Origin: JBEKYD01 sp052148435 | GTDB taxonomy: Bacteria; Acidobacteriota; Terriglobia; Bryobacterales; Bryobacteraceae | Reading direction: 5' to 3' | NCBI GenBank assembly: GCA_052148435.1 | Contig: JBKQIF010000024.1 | Location: 1-64,000, forward strand | DNA length: 64,000 bases | Shown: in pieces, positions 56,641 to 64,000 of the stretch | Layout of the letters: each line of letters starts with the position of its first letter | Position numbering within the stretch: position 1 is the stretch's first letter | The notes under the pieces: generated by a model | What the model was told of the DNA's origin: nothing | Database searches by the model: none | What the model saw: only the letters and a program-made list of their open reading frames with translations | Made by a program: the position numbers and the translations under genes

Positions 56641-58503
56641 TCAGCGAATGGCAATCAAGCCGAACGACATGCCCAGATCGCGGTAGTCGCCGGGAGCATG
56701 AAAAATGCGGTTAACGCTTAAATCCACAGCGACTTGCGGTTTTCCTACGAGGCTATCGGGGAGGCTGAAATGGAACTCGAAATCGTTGGAGCGGATGCTG
56801 GCAGTTCCCAAAGTCGAACCTTCGACAGCAACCTTCAGGATCACAGGACCCCCCGCCAGTTGTTGGCTGGTTACCGACCCGTTCAGATAGAGAGCCAAGC
56901 CGCGTTTGGGCGGCCCACTCATGGTCACCAAGGCCCGGGCGGGCATCCAGCGATGATCTATCTCGATTGGATACCAGTCGGGGCTCAAAAGATTCGAGAT
57001 TAGCGGGTCGGAGGGATCGATGCGCAAGGGCAGGTCGCGGGAGTGGGGCTGGGAGGCGTAAAGCGTCGTGATATTACGAAGTTGCGGATTACGGACGTCA
57101 TAAACCAGCGCCCGGCCATCGGCCAGATTTTCGGTAAGAACGGCGCCGCTCACCAGGAACTCGCCAACATCGCCGATGTCTTCATGGACTTCGATATGGG
57201 CAGCGCTTTCCGGGGTGATATAAAGATGCTCGATGCCGAGCAGGTAGGAAGCGTGGTCGCGGATGGCGTGCCAGAACAGCTCGCTATCGACGCCATCCAG
57301 CACCAGTTGTTGCCGGGGATGGAGCTGATGGGCGCCGGCCAGGCCTTCCACCAGGTTGCGAGCGCGCACAGTGACGCGATAGCTCCAGCGGGAGGCGGCG
57401 CGCATCTGGGGCACAACCATTAAAAGATAGGCGGCCGCGGCGGCACAGGCCGCGGATTTGACGGCCGGTCCGCGGCGCCATGCGGTTACCACCGCCCAGG
57501 CGCCCAGCCAGCACAGGCCAATGACGGGCAGGTAAGGGTAATACTCGCTCACGTGGTCGCGCAGCGGCAGCACGGGGGCGATCACCAGGACAAACCATGC
57601 CAGGCAGAACGCGACGCCGCGGCAGCCGGCGCGCCATCGGTTGACGGCGAAGGCGGCGAGGGCGACGCTGAGCAGCGCGACAAGCGCTTCCAAAAGCCAA
57701 CGCGGCGTGCCGTAGGAGGGGCGCAGATAGACCGGCCCCACCGACCACGCCCAATAGCGAACCAGCGTGCGCAGGAGGCCGGCCGGCGAAAAGTGCATGG
57801 CGTAGTCGCCGGCGGCGGCGAGCGGCGCCACGGCGCGATGGATGAGGAAGTAGGCCACGGAAACCGGCGCCATTGCGAGCGTCCGTCGAAAATAGCGTGG
57901 GGCGCAAAGGAGCGTGTAGGCGGCCGCCACGGCGGGATAAACAATCATGATTTCGAGCGAACCAAAGCCTAATACAAAGACCGCCCATTGCGCGATCCAG
58001 TAGCCGCGGCGGCCGGTTTCGAGGAAACGCAGGAGCAGCGCGAAGGCGGCCAGCAGAAACAGCCCGCACTGCACCTGGTTGTAAGCCGACGCCCAGCCCA
58101 ACGGTATGGAGGTGGACGAGTTCGCCATCCAGAACAGGGTCGCCAGCCATCCGGCGGCGGCGCTACCGGTGAGACGGCGGCCGATCCAGGCGACCAGAAT
58201 CAGGCTGGCGAACTGGGTGGCGAAGATGACCACGCGGTAGGGCAGAACATTGAGGCCGAACAGGCTGTAGCCGGCCATGAAAAAGGCCCGCTCGCTCCAG
58301 GGACGGATGGTGCCCTCCGCCAGGGGCAGGAATAAGGCGTACCAGAGGGCACGCCAACTGTAGATCCAGCGCGTCAGCCCCAGCCAGGCGAAATCGTCGG
58401 TGCGAAACCAGGCGCGAAAATCGTACCAATGGAGCGCCAGGCAAACCAGCGGCGGGCTCAGCCAGTAGGCAGCCGAGCCAACGAGAGCCCGGGCACGGCT
58501 CAT
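56641..58503 (-). CDS. Polytopic membrane protein, GT-C-like
   Basis: 620 residues with about ten hydrophobic helices in the first 380 residues and a soluble C-terminal part of about 240. FRTDDFAWLGLTRWIYSWRA carries an Asp pair in the first external loop, as in GT-C transferases, but no family motif is certain. It overlaps the lipoprotein gene upstream by ATGA, so it is last in the molybdopterin oxidoreductase - lipoprotein - membrane protein operon. Its role may be unrelated to redox chemistry. Confidence 0.65.
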   Translation of the reverse strand: MSRARALVGSAAYWLSPPLVCLALHWYDFRAWFRTDDFAWLGLTRWIYSWRALWYALFLPLAEGTIRPWSERAFFMAGYSLFGLNVLPYRVVIFATQFASLILVAWIGRRLTGSAAAGWLATLFWMANSSTSIPLGWASAYNQVQCGLFLLAAFALLLRFLETGRRGYWIAQWAVFVLGFGSLEIMIVYPAVAAAYTLLCAPRYFRRTLAMAPVSVAYFLIHRAVAPLAAAGDYAMHFSPAGLLRTLVRYWAWSVGPVYLRPSYGTPRWLLEALVALLSVALAAFAVNRWRAGCRGVAFCLAWFVLVIAPVLPLRDHVSEYYPYLPVIGLCWLGAWAVVTAWRRGPAVKSAACAAAAAYLLMVVPQMRAASRWSYRVTVRARNLVEGLAGAHQLHPRQQLVLDGVDSELFWHAIRDHASYLLGIEHLYITPESAAHIEVHEDIGDVGEFLVSGAVLTENLADGRALVYDVRNPQLRNITTLYASQPHSRDLPLRIDPSDPLISNLLSPDWYPIEIDHRWMPARALVTMSGPPKRGLALYLNGSVTSQQLAGGPVILKVAVEGSTLGTASIRSNDFEFHFSLPDSLVGKPQVAVDLSVNRIFHAPGDYRDLGMSFGLIAIR

Positions 58504-59057
58504 TTTGGACCGAGGGAGACCGAGACGGCCACGACCCCCAATTCGCGCCGTTCGGCGCCGGCTGGCGGCATGGCTTTATCGAGGGCAAAGTCGATTCGCA
58601 CCGATTCGCCGGAGATCGCGCTGGCCGGGATCTCCCGTTTAAAGGTGTAGGCGCCGGACTTGGTATAGGTTTCCGGAGGTAGAGCCGTTCCCTCGACGGA
58701 GGCCTTCAAGGTAACGGCATGGAGCGTTTGTATGACCGGGTCGGGCACGGAAAATTCCAGCGAGAGCACGGCGCCGCGCTGGGCGGCGGCAGTAGGAGGA
58801 CGGAGCAGCACGGAGAATTGCTTTCCCGTCCAGCGCCAGGAATTGTTCTCGATGGGGTAAAAGCCGCTGACGAGCTGCGGCGCGAGCTTGGGAACGTTCA
58901 TGGGCACGGCGGAGGCCAGGCGCGGAGTATCCTCTTCCTCAATGGTGGGTTGCACCTGCACCTTTTGGTCGCGCTTGCAGCCGGGTGAAAGGAGCGCGGC
59001 GCCCAGGACAAGGGCCGCCGCCAGGCGATGGGGCGAATTCGAAATGAAGGGTTGCAT
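58500..59057 (-). CDS. Lipoprotein of unknown function
   Basis: 185 residues from the ATG that overlaps the oxidoreductase stop as TGATG. MQPFISNSPHRLAAALVLGA then ALLSPGC is a lipobox. After an acidic spacer come beta-rich segments (SGFYPIENNSWRWTGKQFSV; LHAVTLKASVEGTALPPETY). No named family. Coupled on both sides, so it works with, or at least is made with, the molybdopterin enzyme and membrane protein. Confidence 0.7.
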   Translation of the reverse strand: MQPFISNSPHRLAAALVLGAALLSPGCKRDQKVQVQPTIEEEDTPRLASAVPMNVPKLAPQLVSGFYPIENNSWRWTGKQFSVLLRPPTAAAQRGAVLSLEFSVPDPVIQTLHAVTLKASVEGTALPPETYTKSGAYTFKREIPASAISGESVRIDFALDKAMPPAGAERRELGVVAVSVSLGPK

Positions 59058-61096
59058 CAGTCTCCCGTTTTTTCCACTTGCACAAGGCAACTATAGAAAG
59101 TAGGGCCGCCGCCCATATCGGTCAAGCGCTCGGAAACCAGCGCGTTGGCGCTTCGTCCGCCGGGCGACCGTTTGGCCCAGCGTACGGCGGGCGCCGAAAC
59201 CACGCCGGGGCGGACGCTGTCATCGACCCGCGCCGCCAGCAGGCACGAGCCTCGTAGATTGAACACGCGAACCGCCTCGCCATCGCGGATGCCGCGGGAA
59301 TCCGCATCGGCGGCAGCCAGATGGAGGGTGGCGGAGGCGCGGTCCACGCCGTCGCGATTGCCGAAGGTGGCGTTCATGCCATCGTCGCCCTTGGGGGTGA
59401 TCATCTCCAGCGGGAATTGGCGGCGCAGATCCGGATCGCCGTGGCGCGATTCGACGGGTGGATCATAGGCCAGGGTTTCGGCGCGGAAATGGCATTTGCC
59501 ATCGGCAGTGCCGAAGCCTCCGTTGGCGAAAGGCAAGAAAGGTTCGGGTAAGCGGAGGCGGACGAAGCGGTCGCGTTCCAGTTCTTCGAGCGTGATGCCG
59601 GCGACAAAGGGATGCCGGGAATCGAGCAGGGTGCGAATGAGATCGTCGTCGGACTCCTCAAAACAGGGCTCCTCGAAACCCATGCGGGCGGCGAGGGCGC
59701 GGAACACGTCCTGGTTGGAGCGGGCCTCGCCGGCGGGAGCCACGGCCGGGCGGGCCAGTTGCAGGTAGTAGTGCCCGTAAGAGAGGTAAAGATCGGTATG
59801 TTCCAGAAAAGTGGTGGCGGGCAGGAGGATGTCGGCGTAGTCGGCGGTATCGGTCCGGAACTGTTCCAGCACCACGGTGAACAAATCCGGCCGCCCCAGG
59901 CCGCGCAAGACGGCATTCTGATCGGGTGCGATGGCGGCAGGATTGGAATTGTAGACGACCAGCGCCTTGACGGGGGGGGTGTCCAAAGTGGTGAGGGCGC
60001 TGCCCAGTTGCGACATATTAACGCTGCGCGCCGGATGGCCCAGGGCGACGTGCTGCAGGTCGGGGCGCTCCAAGCCTTCGCGGTTGAGGGCAAATGCCTG
60101 CGAGGTGGAAAGCTGCAAGCCGCCGCCGACGTCCCGCCAGGAACCGACCAGAGCGGGCAGCAGGGCGATGGAGCGAACGGCCATGGCCCCGCGCTCGCTG
60201 CGCTGGACGCCGTAATTGAGGCGAATGGCGGCGGGGCGGGTGGTGGCGTACTCGCGCGCCAGGGCGACGATTTCCGCGGCGGGAATGCCGGTCAACCCGG
60301 CGGCGCGCGCGGGGGTCCAATCGCGGACGCGCTCGCGCAACCCGGAGAACCCTTCGGTGTGGGCGGCAACGTAATCGGCAGCATGGAGATTTTCGCCCAC
60401 GATGACGTGCATCATGGCCAGCGCGAGTGCGGTATCGCTGCCCGGATTGATGAAGAAGTGCTTGTCGGAGGCCGAACCGGTGCGGTTGCGGCGCGGATCG
60501 ATGGTATAGAGTTTGGCGCCGTTGCGGCGTGCCTCCATGATAAACGGCCAGAGATGAACGTTGGTGCCGAGGATGTTGGCGCCCCAGGCCAGGATCAGGC
60601 GGGGATGGCGAAATTGCTCGGGCTCGGTACCCAGGCGAATGCCGAGGGACTCGGCGATGCCGGCCTCGCCGGCAACCGAGCAGATGGTTCGGTCCAGGCG
60701 GGAAGCGCCCATGCGATGGAAGAACCGGCGATCCATGCCGGAGCCGTTCAGCAGTCCCATGGTGCCGGCGTAGCTGTAGGGGAGAACCGACTCCGGCCCG
60801 AAATCGCGGACGGTTTCGGCCAGACGCCCGGCGATGGTATCGAGGGCCTCGTCCCAAGCGATGCGCGCGAATTTGCCCTCGCCTTTGCCCCCGATTCGCC
60901 GTTGGGGATAGAGCAAGCGCGACGGTGCATATTGGCGGTCCAGATACTGCGCCACCTTGCCACAGAGGAAGCCGCGGGTGACGGGATGGGTGGCGTCGCC
61001 CCGTAACCTGGTGGCGCGGCCGTCCTCGACCGTGACCGTGAGCGAGCAACAGTCCGGACAGTCCAAGGCACAAACGGAATGGTGGATCTGGGGCAT
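59057..61096 (-). CDS. Molybdopterin-dependent oxidoreductase (BisC/DMSO-reductase family)
   Basis: 679 residues. CALDCPDCCSL and GFLCGK in the N-terminus form the 4Fe-4S site (C-x3-C-x2/3-C...C); PYSYAGTMGLLNGSGMDRRF, RLILAWGANILGTNVHLWPF, TRPAAIRLNYGVQRS and the C-terminal ANAL...PTFY tail follow the family. No Tat signal, so it is cytoplasmic, like formate dehydrogenase H, BisC and related. Substrate unknown. Transcribed with the lipoprotein and membrane protein. Confidence 0.85.
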   Translation of the reverse strand: MPQIHHSVCALDCPDCCSLTVTVEDGRATRLRGDATHPVTRGFLCGKVAQYLDRQYAPSRLLYPQRRIGGKGEGKFARIAWDEALDTIAGRLAETVRDFGPESVLPYSYAGTMGLLNGSGMDRRFFHRMGASRLDRTICSVAGEAGIAESLGIRLGTEPEQFRHPRLILAWGANILGTNVHLWPFIMEARRNGAKLYTIDPRRNRTGSASDKHFFINPGSDTALALAMMHVIVGENLHAADYVAAHTEGFSGLRERVRDWTPARAAGLTGIPAAEIVALAREYATTRPAAIRLNYGVQRSERGAMAVRSIALLPALVGSWRDVGGGLQLSTSQAFALNREGLERPDLQHVALGHPARSVNMSQLGSALTTLDTPPVKALVVYNSNPAAIAPDQNAVLRGLGRPDLFTVVLEQFRTDTADYADILLPATTFLEHTDLYLSYGHYYLQLARPAVAPAGEARSNQDVFRALAARMGFEEPCFEESDDDLIRTLLDSRHPFVAGITLEELERDRFVRLRLPEPFLPFANGGFGTADGKCHFRAETLAYDPPVESRHGDPDLRRQFPLEMITPKGDDGMNATFGNRDGVDRASATLHLAAADADSRGIRDGEAVRVFNLRGSCLLAARVDDSVRPGVVSAPAVRWAKRSPGGRSANALVSERLTDMGGGPTFYSCLVQVEKTGD

Positions 61097-61395
61097 AAAA
61101 GTCGATTATAGCTTGGGCGTTTCGAGTCGCCCACCAGCCAGTTGGCCAGGCTCGTCAGAGATTGGCATAAGTACTTCTATTTCTTAATGTTAATGGGAAG
61201 CAGGTGGCTTCGTTCGGTATTCTCTCCGCGAAGCTCGAAGCCAGGGCCTCCCAGGCCGGTTCCTACCTATTCCAGAGATATCATGCCGCTGCGGGCCGGC
61301 TCCCTCTATCGCTTGGCTAAGTGGAATGGAATAAATTAGTTAGAAATCAAAAAAACTTGGGAACGGCGGACCGGCCGGGAGGGCTTGGGGGCATT

Positions 61396-61458
61396 TTTGT
61401 GCATGGAACGGAGGGCGGGCGCCGGCAACCTTTGTGCAACTTTGTGCAGATTTGTGCA
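61396..61458 (+). repeat. TTTGTGCA direct repeats with 10-bp phase
   Basis: Four copies of TTTGTGCA start at 61396, 61431, 61441 and 61451. The last three are exactly 10 bp apart (one helical turn), the first is 35 bp before them. Such phasing is typical of multiple protein-binding sites (iterons or activator boxes). Confidence 0.6.
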
Positions 61459-61846
61459 CGATTGGCATGATCGGCCACCGTGTTGCTTCCTACAACTTTG
61501 CCTGGGCCAGCCGCCAGCGTACCAACTCCGTCCTCTTAAACACCCAGGGCTCCGGCTGTGAGATGCAAATCCAGTCCAGCTACCGCGGAATTGCGCACGA
61601 CGACGCGGCTGATTTCAAAGAAGCGCGTGGACGATTCCCTGGCCAAGCTGAAAAGGGCGGCGCGTTCCGAGCCCGTCAAACCGGCGGACGCCAAGAAATC
61701 ACCTTGGAACTTGAAGCCAAGCCTGTGCCACCACCGGTACCGGCAGGACCCATTGGATTGGAAGTCTTTTAGATTCAACGCGGAAATTGGCGCTACTTAC
61801 ATCCGCAATACCACTGGCTTCCCTGATTTCACCGAACTGTTGGGAC

Positions 61847-61863
61847 CGTACCTGTGTGGTACG
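61847..61863. promoter_or_regulatory. CGTACC-TGTGT-GGTACG palindrome
   Basis: A 6-bp inverted repeat with a 5-base centre lies about 94 bases before the PEP-CTERM gene's ATG (61957). It may be an operator or a hairpin in its leader. Confidence 0.35.
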
Positions 61864-61956
61864 TGCATGACTCGGAAACGGGTTTGGATTCCCACAGAAT
61901 GAAAACGTACCGGGACCCGATGGGCCGGGAAAGGGATCGGGGAAAAGCCAGCAAGA

Positions 61957-62643
61957 ATGCTCAAAACCAATTGGATGCTCGCCGCACTGCTGTTGGGGGC
62001 CGCTACCGTGCCCTCGAATGCAACGACGATTTATACGTACACCTTCCAGACTACCAGCGCCAACCTGGGTGACAGCGACACCTATGGCGCCACGCCATAC
62101 GATATTACGGTATACGGCTTTGACTACACGTCGACGAACCCGGACAATACGGCGGCAGAGCTTTCCGAGACGGCGAGCGGCCTGGGTTTGGCGGGGAGCC
62201 GCAGCCGGATTACGACCAGCGATTTCGTGACGGTCGATTTCGCCGATCCGGAAACGGTGCAGGGGGCAACGGCGGCGTTTGAAGTGGGCGATTTGTCCGG
62301 GGGCGAAGGCTGGGAACTGTTCGGGTCGGACACGCTGGGAGAGCTGGGAACGCCGATCACGTCGAACACGGCCGGTTGGGGTACGGCGGCCAACGCGTGG
62401 GAAACGATTCCTAACCTGGGGGACTACACTTATTATTCGCTGGAGGCGGTGAACGAACCGAGGTACGGCCAGATCATCGCCAATTGCGGGACGTCCTCGG
62501 CGGGCATCACGCTGCTGGGTGTTCGGGTAGCGGGCACAACCAGCGCAGCGCCCACGCCGGAACCGGGGACCTGCGTGGTGGTGGGGTTGGCGCTGATCGG
62601 GCTGAGCGTGGGTACCCGCCTGTTGCGCTCGCGGAGAGGTTGA
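61957..62643 (+). CDS. PEP-CTERM anchor-domain exported protein
   Basis: 228 residues. Signal peptide MLKTNWMLAALLLGAATVPS then NA; Thr/Ser/Gly-rich, acidic middle; C-terminus TPEPGTCVVVGLALIGLSVG then TRLLRSRRG, the PEP motif - hydrophobic helix - basic tail sorted by exosortase. Such proteins are processed and released to the surface, often with exopolysaccharide. No exosortase is in the window. Confidence 0.88.
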   Translation: MLKTNWMLAALLLGAATVPSNATTIYTYTFQTTSANLGDSDTYGATPYDITVYGFDYTSTNPDNTAAELSETASGLGLAGSRSRITTSDFVTVDFADPETVQGATAAFEVGDLSGGEGWELFGSDTLGELGTPITSNTAGWGTAANAWETIPNLGDYTYYSLEAVNEPRYGQIIANCGTSSAGITLLGVRVAGTTSAAPTPEPGTCVVVGLALIGLSVGTRLLRSRRG

Positions 62644-62775
62644 ATTTCGCCAGTTTTCCATCCTCCTCCTTCTGAAGCGGGCAGGTGACGACCGCCTGCT
62701 CGCTATTTTTTCGCTCAAACGGGAACTTTTCGGGCGATCCGGGCAATCTCCTAATGAACGGAGGTTTTGGGCGGA

Positions 62776-63561
62776 ATGAAAAAACTGTTAGGTATCGGGA
62801 TGCTGGCGGGAGCGGTGCTGTTGGCACAGGGCCCGCCGCCACGAGGACCGCGCGGAGGTTTCGGGGGACCCGGGCCGGAATCCCTCGGCATGCGCGGCGA
62901 GATGGGAGCCGGCGTGACAGGCGCGCCTTTCTCCGGCACCCAAGTGACGGTCCATACCCAGACATTGGCCAATGGCAACTCGATCCAACGGCAGGAGCAA
63001 ACCACTCTATCTCGCGACAGCCAGGGAAGAGTGCGGGCGGAAACGACCCGTACCGGCCCGAATGGGCAAGGCAGCCGTACGGTGGTCGAGATCGCCGATC
63101 CGGTGGCGGGAGTGAGGCGGACGCTCAATGCGCAGAATAAGACTGCCTTCGAGACCACGCTGCCGACGCGCCAGAATCGGGGCAACCATGCCGGAACCGG
63201 ACGGCCCAATCCGGCCGGGCGGCGGAACGGGGAGTCCGCCAACATCGTAAAGGAAGACCTGGGCACCGAGACCATCAACGGCGCCGCCGCCAGCGGCACG
63301 CGGGTGACCCACACCATTCCGGCCAACACGATCGGTAACGCGCAAGCGATTCAGATTGTGCGCGAGACCTGGATGTCGGCGGACCTGAAGGTCCCGGTGA
63401 TGGTGAAGACGAGCGACCCGCGTTTCGGCACCACGGTGACGCAGCTTACCAACGTCAACCGCGCGGAGCCGGATGCTTCGCTGTTCCAGACCCCCGCCGA
63501 CTATACGGTCACCAAGGGACACGGTCCGGCAGCACGCGGCGGACGTCCGCCCGTTCAATAG
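62776..63561 (+). CDS. Exported protein of unknown function
   Basis: 261 residues from ATG 62776; the GGAGG upstream would suit a TTG at 62767 less well. MKKLLGIGMLAGAVLLAQG is a signal peptide. The middle is Gly/Pro/Arg-rich (PPPRGPRGGFGGPGPESLG) and the last 160 residues have repeated Thr/Gln-rich beta-like strands (VHTQTLANGNSIQRQEQTTL). The pattern is common in acidobacterial secreted proteins without names. A strong terminator follows. Confidence 0.7.
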   Translation: MKKLLGIGMLAGAVLLAQGPPPRGPRGGFGGPGPESLGMRGEMGAGVTGAPFSGTQVTVHTQTLANGNSIQRQEQTTLSRDSQGRVRAETTRTGPNGQGSRTVVEIADPVAGVRRTLNAQNKTAFETTLPTRQNRGNHAGTGRPNPAGRRNGESANIVKEDLGTETINGAAASGTRVTHTIPANTIGNAQAIQIVRETWMSADLKVPVMVKTSDPRFGTTVTQLTNVNRAEPDASLFQTPADYTVTKGHGPAARGGRPPVQ

Positions 63562-63596
63562 TTTTGTAGCAGCCCGCATAGCAACGTTTCCCGGCA

Positions 63597-63629
63597 GCCG
63601 CGGCGCTTGGTGCGCCGCGGCATTTTTTT
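63597..63629 (+). terminator. Intrinsic terminator after the 62776 gene
   Basis: A 10-bp perfect GC stem (GCCGCGGCGC with GCGCCGCGGC), TTGGT loop, then A and seven T: a textbook Rho-independent terminator on the plus strand. Confidence 0.9.
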
Positions 63630-63834
63630 GTGGGGAAGAAGCTGTCAGCGGTCAGCGAGCTTTCAGCCACACCGAACGGCCTGTGGAGCCAGGCATATTT
63701 CCGAATTACAGGTCGCGCGCCGACACTCGGATCTCACCCGATTGGCGAGGATTCGATCTTTCCCGGGGACGGAAGATCGCAATTCTAGTATCATGAGTGG
63801 CTTAGAACACATTTCCGATTGCGGGAGCACTTTG

Positions 63835-64000
63835 ATGACAACTGATGCCGATTCAAGCTTTCTTGCGAGGTTGGGGCCGCCGGACCAGGCTGGCGAGGAG
63901 GGCCACCGAATTGCTCCCGACAGCGGAGCCCTAACGGTTCCCAGGGAGCCATCCGGGGATGAGAACGTCCGCAAGAAGTACGAGGTCTTCATTGTCGACT
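63835..64000 (+). CDS. Partial gene cut by the window end
   Basis: At least 55 codons from ATG 63835 (GGGAG seven bases upstream); an in-frame ATG at 63793 has no ribosome site. The visible part is charged (MTTDADSSFLARLGPPDQAG) and reaches NVRKKYEVFIVD at the end. The last phrase looks like the start of a Rossmann or receiver-type fold, but only 8-10 residues are present. Unassigned. Confidence 0.55.
   Translation, partial: MTTDADSSFLARLGPPDQAGEEGHRIAPDSGALTVPREPSGDENVRKKYEVFIVD

Larger units (their letters stand above)
61097..61956. other. 860-bp sparse region
   Basis: No convincing gene; frames at 61434 (112 codons), 61558 (114 codons, plus strand) and 61536 (80 codons, minus) lack recognised domains and ribosome sites and overlap each other. 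It holds a cluster of TTTGTGCA direct repeats (61396-61458) and the palindrome CGTACC-TGTGT-GGTACG (61847-61863). Confidence 0.45.

Noticed and set aside
61434..61902. Overlapping frames of 112 and 114 codons
   Set aside because: They overlap each other in different frames, lack ribosome sites and domains, and codon use is unlike neighbours.
61699..62718. 339-codon minus-strand frame
   Set aside because: Antisense to the PEP-CTERM gene, whose signal peptide and sorting tail are clear.
1..64000. CRISPR arrays, intact insertion sequences and prophage genes
   Set aside because: No regularly spaced repeat-spacer units, no transposase, integrase or capsid-like protein was seen.

Overview
The window is a GC-rich bacterial chromosome segment with dense genes and no rRNA, tRNA, CRISPR array or intact transposon that I could see. 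The gene set suggests Acidobacteriota, probably the Solibacter/Bryobacter lineage. The pointers are a PadR regulator next to a protein with the N-terminal prefix of acidobacterial permeases, a large secreted Asp-box (BNR/VPS10-like) protein, a PEP-CTERM protein, a remnant of a TonB-receptor plug, and many palindromic intergenic repeats. This placement is inference from gene content; no phylogeny was run.

Layout. Positions 1-3.6 kb hold the DUF177 - rpmF - plsX block and a large DsbD-type reductase. Positions 3.6-4.3 kb are mostly non-coding, with two tiny ORFs and striking palindromes. Positions 4.3-6.8 kb hold a secreted Gly/Pro/Tyr-repeat protein, divergent from a receiver-HATPase protein. 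Positions 6.9-16.3 kb are one long minus-strand run, rimP - nusA - infB - DUF503 - rbfA - apbE - hemE - hemG, joining translation/transcription factors to late haem synthesis through overlapping stop/start codons; a terminator-like hairpin lies in the rimP leader. Positions 16.5-18.2 kb carry a fatty-acid desaturase and a HEPN-type gene pair. Positions 18.3-22 kb form a methyl-cycle cluster: an ArsR-methyltransferase fusion divergent from ahcY and metK.

Positions 22-30 kb hold a VanZ-like protein, pyrE, truA, a BON protein, an SMP-30-like protein, a Nudix hydrolase and mutS2. Positions 30-36 kb hold a GT-C-like membrane protein, the 1044-residue Asp-box protein, a small AAA ATPase and small conserved proteins. 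Positions 36-41 kb mix a solo TPP enzyme, a PPC/DUF296 protein, an aldo/keto reductase and an orphan sugar-binding lipoprotein with two gene remnants. Positions 41.2-44.2 kb encode a 978-residue fusion of a PLP decarboxylase, TPR repeats and an ATP-grasp-like domain.

Positions 44.2-46.2 kb hold padR, a signal peptidase I fused to a permease-prefix domain, and two membrane proteins. Positions 46.2-46.8 kb are a brnT/brnA toxin-antitoxin pair. Positions 46.9-51.8 kb form a tightly overlapping five-gene operon (DUF3047, NAD-dependent epimerase/dehydratase, PAP2_3 phosphotransferase-like protein, GNAT-like acyltransferase, serine palmitoyltransferase-like enzyme) best read as a bacterial sphingolipid (ceramide) pathway, possibly with its own head-group transferase. 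Positions 52-56 kb hold a secreted beta-propeller, nadD, a cyclophilin, a second NadD-like protein and a DksA/TraR protein. Positions 56.6-61.1 kb hold a molybdopterin oxidoreductase - lipoprotein - membrane protein operon. Positions 61-64 kb are a sparse region followed by a PEP-CTERM protein, a secreted protein with a strong terminator, and a gene cut by the window end.
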